Positions 54,378 through 61,979 of a DNA stretch of 64,000 nucleotides are shown one piece after another (position 1 is the first letter of the stretch; every line of letters begins with the position of its first letter). The position numbers and the translations under genes are program-made. The notes beneath the pieces were generated by a model. It saw nothing but the letters and a program-made list of their open reading frames with translations, did not search any database and was not told where the DNA came from. This DNA comes from Bacillus sp. ISL-41 (GTDB lineage: Bacteria; Bacillota; Bacilli; Bacillales; Cytobacillaceae): positions 8,342 through 72,341 of the forward strand of contig NZ_JAGGQP010000052.1 of assembly GCF_018613235.1 (NCBI RefSeq), written 5' to 3'.

Positions 54378-54412
54378 TAATTCCACCTCCTTACTTTTGA
54401 TAGTAATTTACT

Positions 54413-54450
54413 TTACTTTAAAAAGCAATTAAAATTGCTTCATAAAGTAA
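54413..54450. promoter_or_regulatory. 38-bp interrupted palindrome, candidate operator
   Basis: Two nested inverted repeats share one centre: TTACTTTA (54413-54420) with TAAAGTAA (54443-54450), and AAGCAATT (54423-54430) with AATTGCTT (54433-54440). Only the two spacer bases between the arms and the central pair break the symmetry. It lies 36 bases upstream of the HTH/F1-beta start and in the divergent spacer before the PduL-type gene, which suits an autoregulated operator. No T-run follows, so a terminator is less likely. Confidence 0.7.
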
Positions 54451-54656
54451 TTTTAATTTCCTTGAAAAGAGTGTTTATTGCAGAACGCAGGGTAAACTAA
54501 TTTAAAACAAAGGCAGATTTCGCTTCATTTCTTGCTTTTAGGATAAATACAGTTCCCGCTTCTTTGATCTGCCGAACTGTTTTTGAAAATGCAAGGCGAA
54601 GCAACAAAATTTACGAAACAGAGAGAAAACAAACAAAAGTTAAAAGGAGAGATTGT

Positions 54657-55220
54657 ATGATTCCAATCGGTGTATCAAACCGGCATATTCATTTGAAAAG
54701 AGAGGATTTAAATCAGCTTTTTGGTAAAGGATATCAGCTCACGACAGCTAAAGAGCTTTCACAGCCGGGGGAATTTGCAGCCAATGAAACAGTTAGGGTC
54801 CTTGGTCCAAAAGGACAATTTCCGGAGGTCAGGATACTTGGTCCTCTGAGAAAGTTCACCCAGCTTGAAATTTCCAGGACTGATTCCTATTCGCTTGGTG
54901 TAAAAGCACCATTAAGGGCTTCAGGGAATATCGAAGGAACTCCGGGTATAAAACTTGTCGGGCCAAAAGGAGAACTGGAAATACAGGAAGGCGTCATTAT
55001 TGCGGAACGGCATATACATATGACAACTGGAGACGCTTCCAAGTTTAATGTGAAAGATGGAGAGTATGTAAGTGTTAAATGTAACGGAGAAAGAAGCTTA
55101 ACCTTCAATCAGGTTCTCATAAGGGTAAGAGATTCCTACGCTCTCGATATGCACATTGATACAGATGAAGCGAACGCAGCAGGTTTGCGAACGGGAGACC
55201 ATGTTGAAATAGTTAAATAA
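54657..55220 (+). CDS. pduL: PduL-type phosphate propanoyltransferase/acetyltransferase
   Basis: Zinc-dependent phosphotransacylase of 187 residues that interconverts an acyl-CoA (propanoyl or acetyl) and acyl phosphate, structurally unrelated to Pta. The two half-barrels show the paired metal motifs: GVSNRHIHL (H10, H12) and IAERHIHMT (H119, H121), plus the arginine-rich RVLGP and RILGP segments. There is no microcompartment-targeting extension and there are no shell genes nearby, so it acts as a free cytosolic enzyme. AAAAGGAGAG precedes the ATG at 54657; the upstream frame has no site. It is divergent from the HTH/F1-beta gene. Confidence 0.88.
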   Translation: MIPIGVSNRHIHLKREDLNQLFGKGYQLTTAKELSQPGEFAANETVRVLGPKGQFPEVRILGPLRKFTQLEISRTDSYSLGVKAPLRASGNIEGTPGIKLVGPKGELEIQEGVIIAERHIHMTTGDASKFNVKDGEYVSVKCNGERSLTFNQVLIRVRDSYALDMHIDTDEANAAGLRTGDHVEIVK

Positions 55221-55372
55221 TCGTGGCCTGCAACCTTGCCACGTATGTCGACTTTAGGCTGCATTTCGGCTGTTTTTTCTTTCCTATCCATTTCTATCCG
55301 CCATTCTCTTGATGATGGATAGACTATTAAAGTCATTTAGATTTAGATTTACGCCTCTCAACGCTCTGAAAG

Positions 55373-55397
55373 TTTGCGTTGATTAGTTCAGGGTATA
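55373..55397 (+). promoter_or_regulatory. sigma-B promoter of csbD
   Basis: GTTTGC (55373-55378) and GGGTAT (55392-55397) with a 13-base spacer match the general-stress sigma-B consensus (GTTT, 12-14, GGGTAT). It lies about 40 bases upstream of csbD, a known sigma-B-dependent gene in B. subtilis. Confidence 0.8.
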
Positions 55398-55435
55398 AAA
55401 GAATATACTCAACTCAAATAAAGGAGGCCATAATC

Positions 55436-55630
55436 ATGAATGACAAACAAACAAAAGGCGCATTTGACCAGGTAAAAGGTGAAGCTAAAAAGCAATTCGG
55501 AAAGCTTACCGACAATGAATCGATGGAAGCAGAAGGCCGCCTTGATAAAGGAAAAGGAAAACTAAAAGAAACAGCTGGCGAGATGAAAGAAGATGTTTCC
55601 CGCGCTTTAAACGACTCGTCAAGAGATTAA
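55436..55630 (+). CDS. csbD: CsbD-family general stress protein
   Basis: Small hydrophilic protein of 64 residues, rich in Lys, Glu and Gly, with the CsbD pattern FDQVKGEAKKQFGKLTDN...AEGRLDKGKGKLKETAGE. It is abundant in stressed and stationary cells of bacilli; its molecular role is unknown. AAAGGAGG precedes the ATG at 55436. Confidence 0.9.
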   Translation: MNDKQTKGAFDQVKGEAKKQFGKLTDNESMEAEGRLDKGKGKLKETAGEMKEDVSRALNDSSRD

Positions 55631-55642
55631 TAACACCGTATA

Positions 55643-55675
55643 AAAAAGCCTTTGCTGGACAGCAAAGGCTTTTTG
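55643..55675. terminator. bidirectional terminator between csbD and pssA
   Basis: A 14-bp perfect stem (55643-55656 with 55661-55674), four-base loop, with A and T tracts on both sides. Confidence 0.88.
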
Positions 55676-55679
55676 TATG

Positions 55680-56375
55680 CTAATCAATATTATTTTTATT
55701 TTTCCCCTTCACGAAACGATAGGCCAAATACGCAACATATAGTGGTGTTGCAATATATATTAAGTATGGGAATTGGCTGTAGGTCCCTTTCCAGATAACG
55801 AACAGCAAAGAACCAAGGAAAATTGTCACGATTGTTCCATATTTCGGGAGCGGTACTTCCTTAAAGCTTGGAATTCTTATTCTGCTCACCATCAGGAAGC
55901 TCAATGCCGTAAAGACGACAGTAGTGACGATATTAGGGATCAAGTCTCCAAATAAAGTAAGGATCGCCATGATTCCGCCCGCAGCAGTAATAGGAACACC
56001 AATAAAGTAATTAAGCGATGATTTATCGGTACTGATATTGAACCTTGCCAGGCGATAAGCACCGAATAAAGGGAAAAGCCCTGCTACCAATAAACCCCAC
56101 AGTCCAAATTGATAGAAGTATGTATAGTAAACCAGAAAAGACGGTGCTACCCCGAATGTAACAATATCCGCAAGTGAGTCTAATTCTTTGCCGAGCTGGC
56201 TGTCCGCTTTAAGCATCCTCGCCAGTCTTCCGTCCATGCTGTCCAGCATCATGCCGATCAAAATTAAAATGGCTGCATTGTTAAATTGGCCATTTGCCGC
56301 AAATCCGATTGATAGAAAACCACAATACAGATTCCCAAGTGTGAACATATTGGGGATCATTTTTGTAAACCGCAT
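55680..56375 (-). CDS. pssA: CDP-diacylglycerol-serine O-phosphatidyltransferase
   Basis: Membrane enzyme of 231 residues that makes phosphatidylserine, the precursor of phosphatidylethanolamine. The CDP-alcohol phosphotransferase motif is perfect: D48-G49, A52-R53, G62, D66 and D70. Some seven membrane segments follow, and the C-terminus is basic. It is longer than B. subtilis PssA (about 177 residues) by extra C-terminal segments. No psd gene lies next to it. GGAGAG precedes the ATG. Confidence 0.88.
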   Translation of the reverse strand: MRFTKMIPNMFTLGNLYCGFLSIGFAANGQFNNAAILILIGMMLDSMDGRLARMLKADSQLGKELDSLADIVTFGVAPSFLVYYTYFYQFGLWGLLVAGLFPLFGAYRLARFNISTDKSSLNYFIGVPITAAGGIMAILTLFGDLIPNIVTTVVFTALSFLMVSRIRIPSFKEVPLPKYGTIVTIFLGSLLFVIWKGTYSQFPYLIYIATPLYVAYLAYRFVKGKNKNNID

Positions 56376-56634
56376 CAGTTGTCATCACTCTCCGAACCTT
56401 TTTCATATTTTGCTTATGCCTATTTTTACCCCAGCCACCTAATAATCATGTTTATTTTATTAGAGAATCGCCGAAAATATAGTTTAACTATATCATTTTT
56501 TCTCCTTCTGGATAGAGGTTAACAAGAAAAAATCCTCTCCGAAAATCGTATATCGTACCGCTTTGGAATAAATATGTCAAAAAGGCTATTAAAATGATTC
56601 ATCAAATTGTATACTAATTTGGGGCTGGTGAATT

Positions 56635-57105
56635 ATGATCAATACAAACTTGCGCAGATTTAAATTCCTTCTTATAAAATTATTCAGAATCAAAGAGAAC
56701 GCACATAATGTGTCTTTGGGGTTTACCCTGGGATTTTTAATCCACTTTATCCCTTCATTCGGAATGGGCCCTATTCTCTCGACCGTTGGTGCCAAACTCT
56801 TTAAAGGAAATCCGGTAGCTGGATTCATTAGCGGTGTCGCACTCATCTGGCTTTTCCCATTTTTATTTTATTTGAATGTACTTGTTGGTGAGACCCTGTT
56901 TCCTTATGGGATCTTCCCCTCAGCAGCGGGTATGCCTACTCATGGTTTAGATGCCGGAATCCATTTAGGGGCTGTCTTTTTCATTGGCATGATCATAAAT
57001 ATCATTCTTTTCGGGATGTTCGTTTACTATATCATTTATACAATCATGAGAAAATATCGTTCAAACTTCCTTGCTTTAGTTAAGAAGTGGGAAATAAAAA
57101 AATAA
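56635..57105 (+). CDS. DUF2062 family membrane protein
   Basis: A 156-residue membrane protein with about three segments. The DUF2062 pattern is seen in VSLGFTLGFLIHFIPSFGMGPILSTVGAKLFKGNPVAGF and the later segment with IWLFPFLFYLNVLVGE. Function unknown. It is convergent with the glucosidase gene. GGTG lies before the ATG. Confidence 0.8.
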   Translation: MINTNLRRFKFLLIKLFRIKENAHNVSLGFTLGFLIHFIPSFGMGPILSTVGAKLFKGNPVAGFISGVALIWLFPFLFYLNVLVGETLFPYGIFPSAAGMPTHGLDAGIHLGAVFFIGMIINIILFGMFVYYIIYTIMRKYRSNFLALVKKWEIKK

Positions 57106-57191
57106 GGAATGAAGTACATTGTTTTTGTTCCATTCCTTAAGAAGACTTCGATGAATTCATTCAACTGATCGTCGGGGAAATAGAACTAATT

Positions 57192-57222
57192 AAAAAGGCT
57201 GCAAATTTTGCAGCCTTTTTTC
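57192..57222. terminator. bidirectional terminator before the glucosidase gene end
   Basis: Stem AAAAAGGCTGCA (57192-57203) with TGCAGCCTTTTT (57209-57220) between convergent genes; T-run on each strand. Confidence 0.87.
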
Positions 57223-57227
57223 TTTGT

Positions 57228-58910
57228 TTAACCCTCGATCAGATATACGATTGCTTCATATGGCCTCAAGGATATTACAGAACCGTACCCTTCGCCTGCT
57301 TCGTAATTTGAGATCAGGATTTCATTTTTCTTTCCTTGCAGCTCAACAGGTACTGCAAATCCTTGCTCCTCATCAGTGAAATTCAATAGAACAAGTAATT
57401 TTTGAGACTCGAGTGTTCTTGTATAAACATAAATACTCTCATCCTCAGGAACCAGGATGTCGTATCTGCCATGGACAATTATCGAATGCTCTTTCCTTAG
57501 TTGGATTAGCTTCCGATAATAGTGGTAAATGGAATTTTCATCAGCAACTGCCTGCCTGGCATTAATCTCGGTATAGTTTGGATTAACCTGTATCCATGGG
57601 GTGCCTGCAGTAAATCCTCCATGCTCGCTTTCATCCCACTGGAAAGGAGTACGTGCATTGTCTCTTCCTTTTACATAGATGGACTCCATTACTTTCGCTG
57701 GATCTTCCCCATTTTGGTTTACTTTTTCATTATACATATTAAGTGTTTCTATATCTTTATAATCACCGATAGAATCAAAACGGACGTTGGTCATCCCGAT
57801 TTCTTCGCCCTGATAAATGTATGGCGTTCCTTTTAGCATATGGAGGAATGTAGCCAGCATCTTAGCAGATTCACTTCTGTATTGCTGGTCATTCCCGAAC
57901 CTCGAAACCATTCGCGGCTGGTCATGATTGTTCAGGTAAAGGCTGTTCCAACCGATTTCCTCGAGACCTGTTTGCCATTTTGTAAAGTTATTCTTTAGGT
58001 CAGTAAGCTCAAGAGGCTTAAGGTCCCATTTCCCGCCCGGGCCAGAATCCAGGTCCACGTGCTCGAATTGGAATACCATATTCACTTCGTTTCTGGATTC
58101 ATCTGTGTAAAGCTTGGCTTGCTCAACATTCACACCAGGCATTTCACCAACGGTCATCACATTATAATCAGCAAGAGCCTCTCTGTGCATTTCTTGAAGG
58201 TAGTCATGTATTTTCGGTCCGTTCATAAAATGTCTGCTTCCAGACACATATTTCTTCCCATGAAGATTTGGCGCATCAGGAAGGCCATCTACTTTAGAGA
58301 TGAAATTGATGACATCCATCCTGAATCCATCAATCCCTTTGTCCAGCCAGAATTTCATCAAATCATATACTTCCTGGCGAAGTTTTGGGTTTTCCCAGTT
58401 TAAATCAGGCTGCTTTTTACTAAAGATATGCAAGTAATACTCATCAGTATTTTCATCGTACTGCCATGCTGAACCGCTGAAGGTGGATTGCCAGTTATTC
58501 GGTTCCTTGCCATCTTTACCAGGTCTCCAAATATAATAATCCCGATAAGGATTATCTTTCGATTTTCTGGATTCAACAAACCATTGATGTTCATCAGAGC
58601 TATGGTTAACGACCAGGTCCATGATCAGCTTCATTCCTCTGTCATGCATCTCTTTTAATAAAAGCTCCCAGTCTGCCATCGTTCCGAAGTCATCCATGAT
58701 TTCCCGATAATCACTGATATCATATCCATTATCATCATTAGGAGACTTGTATACTGGAGAAAGCCAGATCACATCTACTCCCAGATCTTTTAAATAATCA
58801 AGTTTCGAAATTATGCCAGGGATATCTCCAATACCATCACCATTGGAATCCATGAAGCTTCTAGGGTATATTTGATAAATGACTGATTCCTTCCACCAAT
58901 GCTTTTTCAT
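57228..58910 (-). CDS. malL: oligo-1,6-glucosidase (GH13 alpha-glucosidase)
   Basis: Cytosolic glycoside hydrolase of family GH13, 560 residues, that releases glucose from isomaltose-type oligosaccharides taken up by the cell. The nucleophile D199 is in GFRMDVINF, the acid E256 is in VGEMPG and the stabilising Asp is D330 in NNHDQPR. Val200 directly after the nucleophile is the residue associated with alpha-1,6 specificity; alpha-1,4 enzymes carry smaller residues there. TTTGGAG precedes the ATG at 58910. It is transcribed behind a LacI-type repressor gene and an operator, without sugar transporter genes nearby. Confidence 0.9.
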   Translation of the reverse strand: MKKHWWKESVIYQIYPRSFMDSNGDGIGDIPGIISKLDYLKDLGVDVIWLSPVYKSPNDDNGYDISDYREIMDDFGTMADWELLLKEMHDRGMKLIMDLVVNHSSDEHQWFVESRKSKDNPYRDYYIWRPGKDGKEPNNWQSTFSGSAWQYDENTDEYYLHIFSKKQPDLNWENPKLRQEVYDLMKFWLDKGIDGFRMDVINFISKVDGLPDAPNLHGKKYVSGSRHFMNGPKIHDYLQEMHREALADYNVMTVGEMPGVNVEQAKLYTDESRNEVNMVFQFEHVDLDSGPGGKWDLKPLELTDLKNNFTKWQTGLEEIGWNSLYLNNHDQPRMVSRFGNDQQYRSESAKMLATFLHMLKGTPYIYQGEEIGMTNVRFDSIGDYKDIETLNMYNEKVNQNGEDPAKVMESIYVKGRDNARTPFQWDESEHGGFTAGTPWIQVNPNYTEINARQAVADENSIYHYYRKLIQLRKEHSIIVHGRYDILVPEDESIYVYTRTLESQKLLVLLNFTDEEQGFAVPVELQGKKNEILISNYEAGEGYGSVISLRPYEAIVYLIEG

Positions 58911-59094
58911 GAAAATCACTCCAAATTAGTTTCTATTATATAGTAGGCTCTTATCGTAAACTTAGTTGCTATGACGAATATTATTTTTTTCCTCTATTCT
59001 TGACACGCTTCATTAGAGTCTCAATGAGAACTAGAAGTATGGAGAAGATAGGATGAGTTTCAAAAGCAACAATTAATTCAGAGTACTAACCTTG

Positions 59095-59106
59095 GTAAAC
59101 GTTTAC
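59095..59106. promoter_or_regulatory. LacI-type operator upstream of the glucosidase gene
   Basis: Perfect 12-bp palindrome GTAAAC/GTTTAC with a central CG, the LacI-family type. It contains the same core as the site at 60141-60156 and lies 185 bases upstream of malL, just after the repressor stop codon. Confidence 0.75.
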
Positions 59107-59109
59107 GTA

Positions 59110-60123
59110 TCAGGTGAATATAATTCTCTTAACACTTTCCCGCTCAACTACTGAGTGAGGCATTATTCTGCTCTCAACCCTTTTTCCTTGCTCCATCATC
59201 GTAAAAAGCATTTCTGCCGCTACCATTCCCATTTCTTCCAAAGGCTGAGCTACGGTTGTAAGCGGTGGTATCGCCATTTCCGCAATCGGCAAGTTATCGT
59301 AGCCAATAATAGAAAGATCGTCTGGTATTTTAACTCCAAGTTTATATGCAGAAGATATAGCACCCAGGGCCAATGCGTCACTGGCTGCAAAAACAGCAGT
59401 CAAATCGGGGGACTGCTCAAGGAGCTTTGGCAATCCATTAAAACCATCTTTAAACGAAAATCCTTGTGAATAAATTATATTTTTATCGTTTATGTCATGT
59501 CCTTTTGACGCTATCGCTTGCTTATAACCATCTATGCGCGGCTGGCCAGCTATGATATCCTCTTTATTCCCGCTGAGCATACCAATTTTACTATGCCCCA
59601 TTTTCACTAGATAATCAGTAGCAGTGAAAGCTGCGTGCTTATCATCAACCTTTACGAAAGGCAAAGGATATTGATAAGATTCAGTCGAGATCAGGACGAC
59701 TGGTATTTGCATTGATTCTAGAGTGTTATAATACTCCTCCGTAATGATTTCACTGACAAACAGGATACCATCTACTCTTTTCTCGGTTAAAAGCTGTAAA
59801 TATTTCATCGTTCTCTGTCCATGTGATGCCGTATTGCACACAATGACACTCGACCCATGATGGTGGGCTGCTTCTTCCACACCGCGAAGGATTTTTGAAG
59901 AAAATTGGCTCGAAACTTCAGGAAATAAAATTCCTACAGTATTAGATTTTTTACTGATTAAACTACGGGCAAATGCATTTGGCTGATATCCAAGCTCTTT
60001 AATGGCGTTAAGGACTTTTTCTTCAGTCACTTTTGAAAAGCCGCTCTGCCCATTGAGAACCCTTGATACGGTCGCAATCGAGACATTTGCAAGTTTTGCT
60101 ACGTCTTTTATTGTATAACTCAT
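59110..60123 (-). CDS. LacI-family repressor of the oligosaccharide unit
   Basis: Transcription factor of 337 residues: N-terminal helix-turn-helix TIKDVAKLANVSIATVSRVLNG (about 3-24) with the hinge-helix region NAFARSLISKKSNTVGILFP, then a periplasmic-binding-type sensor domain (VDGILFVSE, GYDNLPIAEMAIPPLTTV). Both flanking operators carry its expected palindrome, so it probably represses itself and malL until an alpha-glucoside is present. The ATG at 60123 is preferred; the upstream TTG adds two residues. Operator overlap with the cre consensus leaves room for CcpA. Confidence 0.88.
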   Translation of the reverse strand: MSYTIKDVAKLANVSIATVSRVLNGQSGFSKVTEEKVLNAIKELGYQPNAFARSLISKKSNTVGILFPEVSSQFSSKILRGVEEAAHHHGSSVIVCNTASHGQRTMKYLQLLTEKRVDGILFVSEIITEEYYNTLESMQIPVVLISTESYQYPLPFVKVDDKHAAFTATDYLVKMGHSKIGMLSGNKEDIIAGQPRIDGYKQAIASKGHDINDKNIIYSQGFSFKDGFNGLPKLLEQSPDLTAVFAASDALALGAISSAYKLGVKIPDDLSIIGYDNLPIAEMAIPPLTTVAQPLEEMGMVAAEMLFTMMEQGKRVESRIMPHSVVERESVKRIIFT

Positions 60124-60140
60124 TAACAATCAAACCCTTT

Positions 60141-60156
60141 ACGTAAACGTTTACGT
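60141..60156. promoter_or_regulatory. LacI-type operator upstream of the repressor gene
   Basis: Perfect 16-bp palindrome ACGTAAAC/GTTTACGT, 18 bases before the repressor start and 10 bases after its -10 box, so binding would block transcription. Confidence 0.82.
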
Positions 60157-60166
60157 TTCTTTTTTT

Positions 60167-60195
60167 ATAATATTACCCTTTCCGCTGAATATCAA
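60167..60195 (-). promoter_or_regulatory. sigma-A promoter of the LacI-type repressor gene
   Basis: On the minus strand TTGATA (60195-60190) and TATTAT (60172-60167) are spaced by 17 bases. The operator follows directly downstream. Confidence 0.72.
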
Positions 60196-60231
60196 GCCAA
60201 TTGGGTAAAAAGTTCATAGATTGACCTAACA

Positions 60232-60262
60232 TAAAAAACTTGAAGGACAAAGCCTTCAAGTT
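60232..60262 (-). terminator. terminator of the 53-residue protein gene
   Basis: Ten-base stem (60237-60246 with 60253-60262), six-base loop and six T on the minus strand. Confidence 0.82.
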
Positions 60263-60265
60263 CAC

Positions 60266-60427
60266 TTAGTTTTTCTGTTGATTTTCTTCCTTTACTTTTG
60301 CCGGCATTGGTCTTACATCGGTAGTAATACCGGTTAATACGTCTCGGTCAAATTTACTGTAATCTTCCCCCATACCTGGCAAAGTGTTAGCCATTGGCAG
60401 CTGTTCAAGCTCTTTTCCTCTTGGCAA
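60266..60427 (-). CDS. small hypothetical protein (53 residues), TTG start
   Basis: An open frame begins with TTG at 60427, with AGGAGGTG about 7-8 bases before, and ends at a stop followed by an intrinsic terminator. The product opens with MPRGKELEQLPMANTLPGMG and is polar, with MP, LP and GMG motifs and a basic tail; no signal peptide or cysteine. Not recognised. The strong ribosome site and the terminator make it a probable gene missed by longer length cut-offs. Confidence 0.65.
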   Translation of the reverse strand: MPRGKELEQLPMANTLPGMGEDYSKFDRDVLTGITTDVRPMPAKVKEENQQKN

Positions 60428-60549
60428 TGTAGACACCTCCTGCTTTTAAAGTTCCTCATTTCGCTCGAACTAACACAGATAATTCAAGAAGGATTTTTCG
60501 AATCATTTGGTGAATTAGTAACAATACTATATTGATTAGGATGATAATG

Positions 60550-61086
60550 ATGAAAATAGGATTGTTACGCCATTTTAAAGTGAGTTTAGGGTATCCAAAT
60601 AAACTTGTCACCTCCCAGGAGCTTCTTGTTTGGCAGCAGGAGTACAATCAGTCTCGAATCGAGGAAGTTGAAATTGATCATCATGAGCATAAATGGGTAA
60701 AATGCTATTCAAGTGATCTAGACAGAGCGAAAATTACTGCAACCAGAGCGTTTAATGGAGATATCATGTTTTTGGAGGACCTGCGGGAGATGTCTCTTTA
60801 CCCGGTCATCAAAACCGAATTTCGCCTGCCACTCTGGCTTCATGTAGCTTTAATCCGGATTGCCTGGTATTTCGGACACAAATCACAGCAGGAGAGTAAA
60901 AAAGAAGTTGTAACGAGGATTAACAGGGTTTTGGATGAAGTGATCGCTCACGATCAAGATATTTTAATTGTTGGCCACGGGGGAATCATGATGTTCATGA
61001 GGAAGGAGTTATTGAAAAGAGGGTTTTCAGGCCCGAAATTCAACAGGCCAGAAAATGCCAAAGTATACATTTTCACCAATAGCTAA
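60550..61086 (+). CDS. histidine phosphatase superfamily protein
   Basis: A 178-residue cytosolic protein of the phosphoglycerate-mutase-like branch. Catalytic His in IGLLRHFKV (residue 7), CYSSDLDRAKITA with the second arginine, and VGHGGIMMFM with the second histidine near residue 145. The usual RHG is RHF here. There is an ATG-ATG pair; 60550 is given, with a weak TTAGGATG site before. Substrate not evident. Confidence 0.78.
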   Translation: MKIGLLRHFKVSLGYPNKLVTSQELLVWQQEYNQSRIEEVEIDHHEHKWVKCYSSDLDRAKITATRAFNGDIMFLEDLREMSLYPVIKTEFRLPLWLHVALIRIAWYFGHKSQQESKKEVVTRINRVLDEVIAHDQDILIVGHGGIMMFMRKELLKRGFSGPKFNRPENAKVYIFTNS

Positions 61087-61092
61087 AGATGC

Positions 61093-61665
61093 TCAAATTT
61101 GAGTGTCCTCTTTTATGATGGAGTACATCTTCACGTCATAATGAGCTCCTTTGACAAATATGAAATTCCTTAGAATGCCTTCGAATTTCATTCCGGCCTT
61201 TTCCATTACACGCTCAGAACCAATATTTGCTACAAGGCTTTTCGCCTGAATCCTGACCAAATCCATTTCTTTCATTCCAAACCTGATGAGTTCTTTAGCA
61301 GCCTCTGTAGCAATACCTCTTCCCCAATAGTCAACGGAAAGTGCGTAACCAATCTCGGCAGTCTTATGCTGCGGCTGCCATGAAACAAAATCCACCGTGC
61401 CAATCAGTTTGTTGTCCTCTTTAAAATGAATGCCCCAGGGAGCAATTTTCCCTTCTTCATACAGAGCAAGGATCATCTTTACATATTCCTCTGTCGCCGC
61501 TCTTGTCTCATGTGCCCCCCAGAAAACATATTTTGATACCTCAGGGTTGGAAGCATAAGTATGTATATCATCAATATCCTCATATTTGATTTTTCTTAAC
61601 ACCAGACGCTCCGTTTCAAGCTGTGGAAGATTTCCATAAATATCTTTTAATTGCAAGACTTTCAC
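61093..61665 (-). CDS. GNAT family N-acetyltransferase (RimJ/RimL type)
   Basis: Soluble 190-residue acetyltransferase. ETERLVLRKIKYEDIDDI opens the RimJ/RimL-like fold, GTVDFVSWQPQHKTAEIGYALSVDYWGRGIATEAAKELI contains the acetyl-CoA loop (RGIATEA near 117-123), and NIGSERVMEKAGMKFEGILR the C-terminal motif. Such proteins acetylate ribosomal proteins, peptides or antibiotics; the acceptor is not identifiable. Confidence 0.83.
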   Translation of the reverse strand: MKVLQLKDIYGNLPQLETERLVLRKIKYEDIDDIHTYASNPEVSKYVFWGAHETRAATEEYVKMILALYEEGKIAPWGIHFKEDNKLIGTVDFVSWQPQHKTAEIGYALSVDYWGRGIATEAAKELIRFGMKEMDLVRIQAKSLVANIGSERVMEKAGMKFEGILRNFIFVKGAHYDVKMYSIIKEDTQI

Positions 61666-61781
61666 TCCTGAACATGATCATTTACTTCTCTTATATTACC
61701 CTATCTGCATACTATTTCATGAATGATTTGATTCGGTATAGGAAAAAGTAACGACGAGCCATTATAACAGGAGGTACATCT

Positions 61782-61901
61782 ATGGAAAATACCCACGAAT
61801 TTGTACAGAAGCTCCACGATAAACAGAGGAAAGATGAACAGAATAGAAAGCGGCAGGGAAAAGAAAATCCTAGTGACAAACTGCCAAATAAACAACATTA
61901 A
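61782..61901 (+). CDS. DUF4023-like small protein (39 residues)
   Basis: Open frame of 39 codons with AGGAGG 8 bases before the ATG. The product starts MENTHEFVQKLHDKQRKDEQ and ends in a DKLPNKQH tail, hydrophilic and helical, which is the pattern I associate with DUF4023 of bacilli. Function unknown. A short hairpin with TTT follows. Confidence 0.75.
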   Translation: MENTHEFVQKLHDKQRKDEQNRKRQGKENPSDKLPNKQH

Positions 61902-61903
61902 TT

Positions 61904-61920
61904 AGGCGCAAGCGCCTTTG
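61904..61920 (+). terminator. short hairpin after the DUF4023-like gene, possible repeat remnant
   Basis: AGGCGC (61904-61909) and GCGCCT (61912-61917) form a 6-bp stem followed by TTG. The bases resemble the head of the dispersed repeat at 20791, so this may be a repeat remnant serving as terminator. Confidence 0.5.
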
Positions 61921-61941
61921 TCGTGAGTACTGGGCCACTAA

Positions 61942-61972
61942 AAAAATAGACCGCATCTGCGGTCTATTTTTG
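61942..61972 (-). terminator. terminator of the RNA helicase gene
   Basis: A 13-bp perfect stem around loop TC (61942-61954 with about 61957-61970), with T-runs on both strands, eight bases after the helicase stop. Confidence 0.85.
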
Positions 61973-61979
61973 ATGTCTT

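Noticed and set aside
54657-55220. Bacterial microcompartment locus
   Set aside because: PduL occurs in such loci, but no shell protein, targeting extension or diol/ethanolamine enzyme gene is present.
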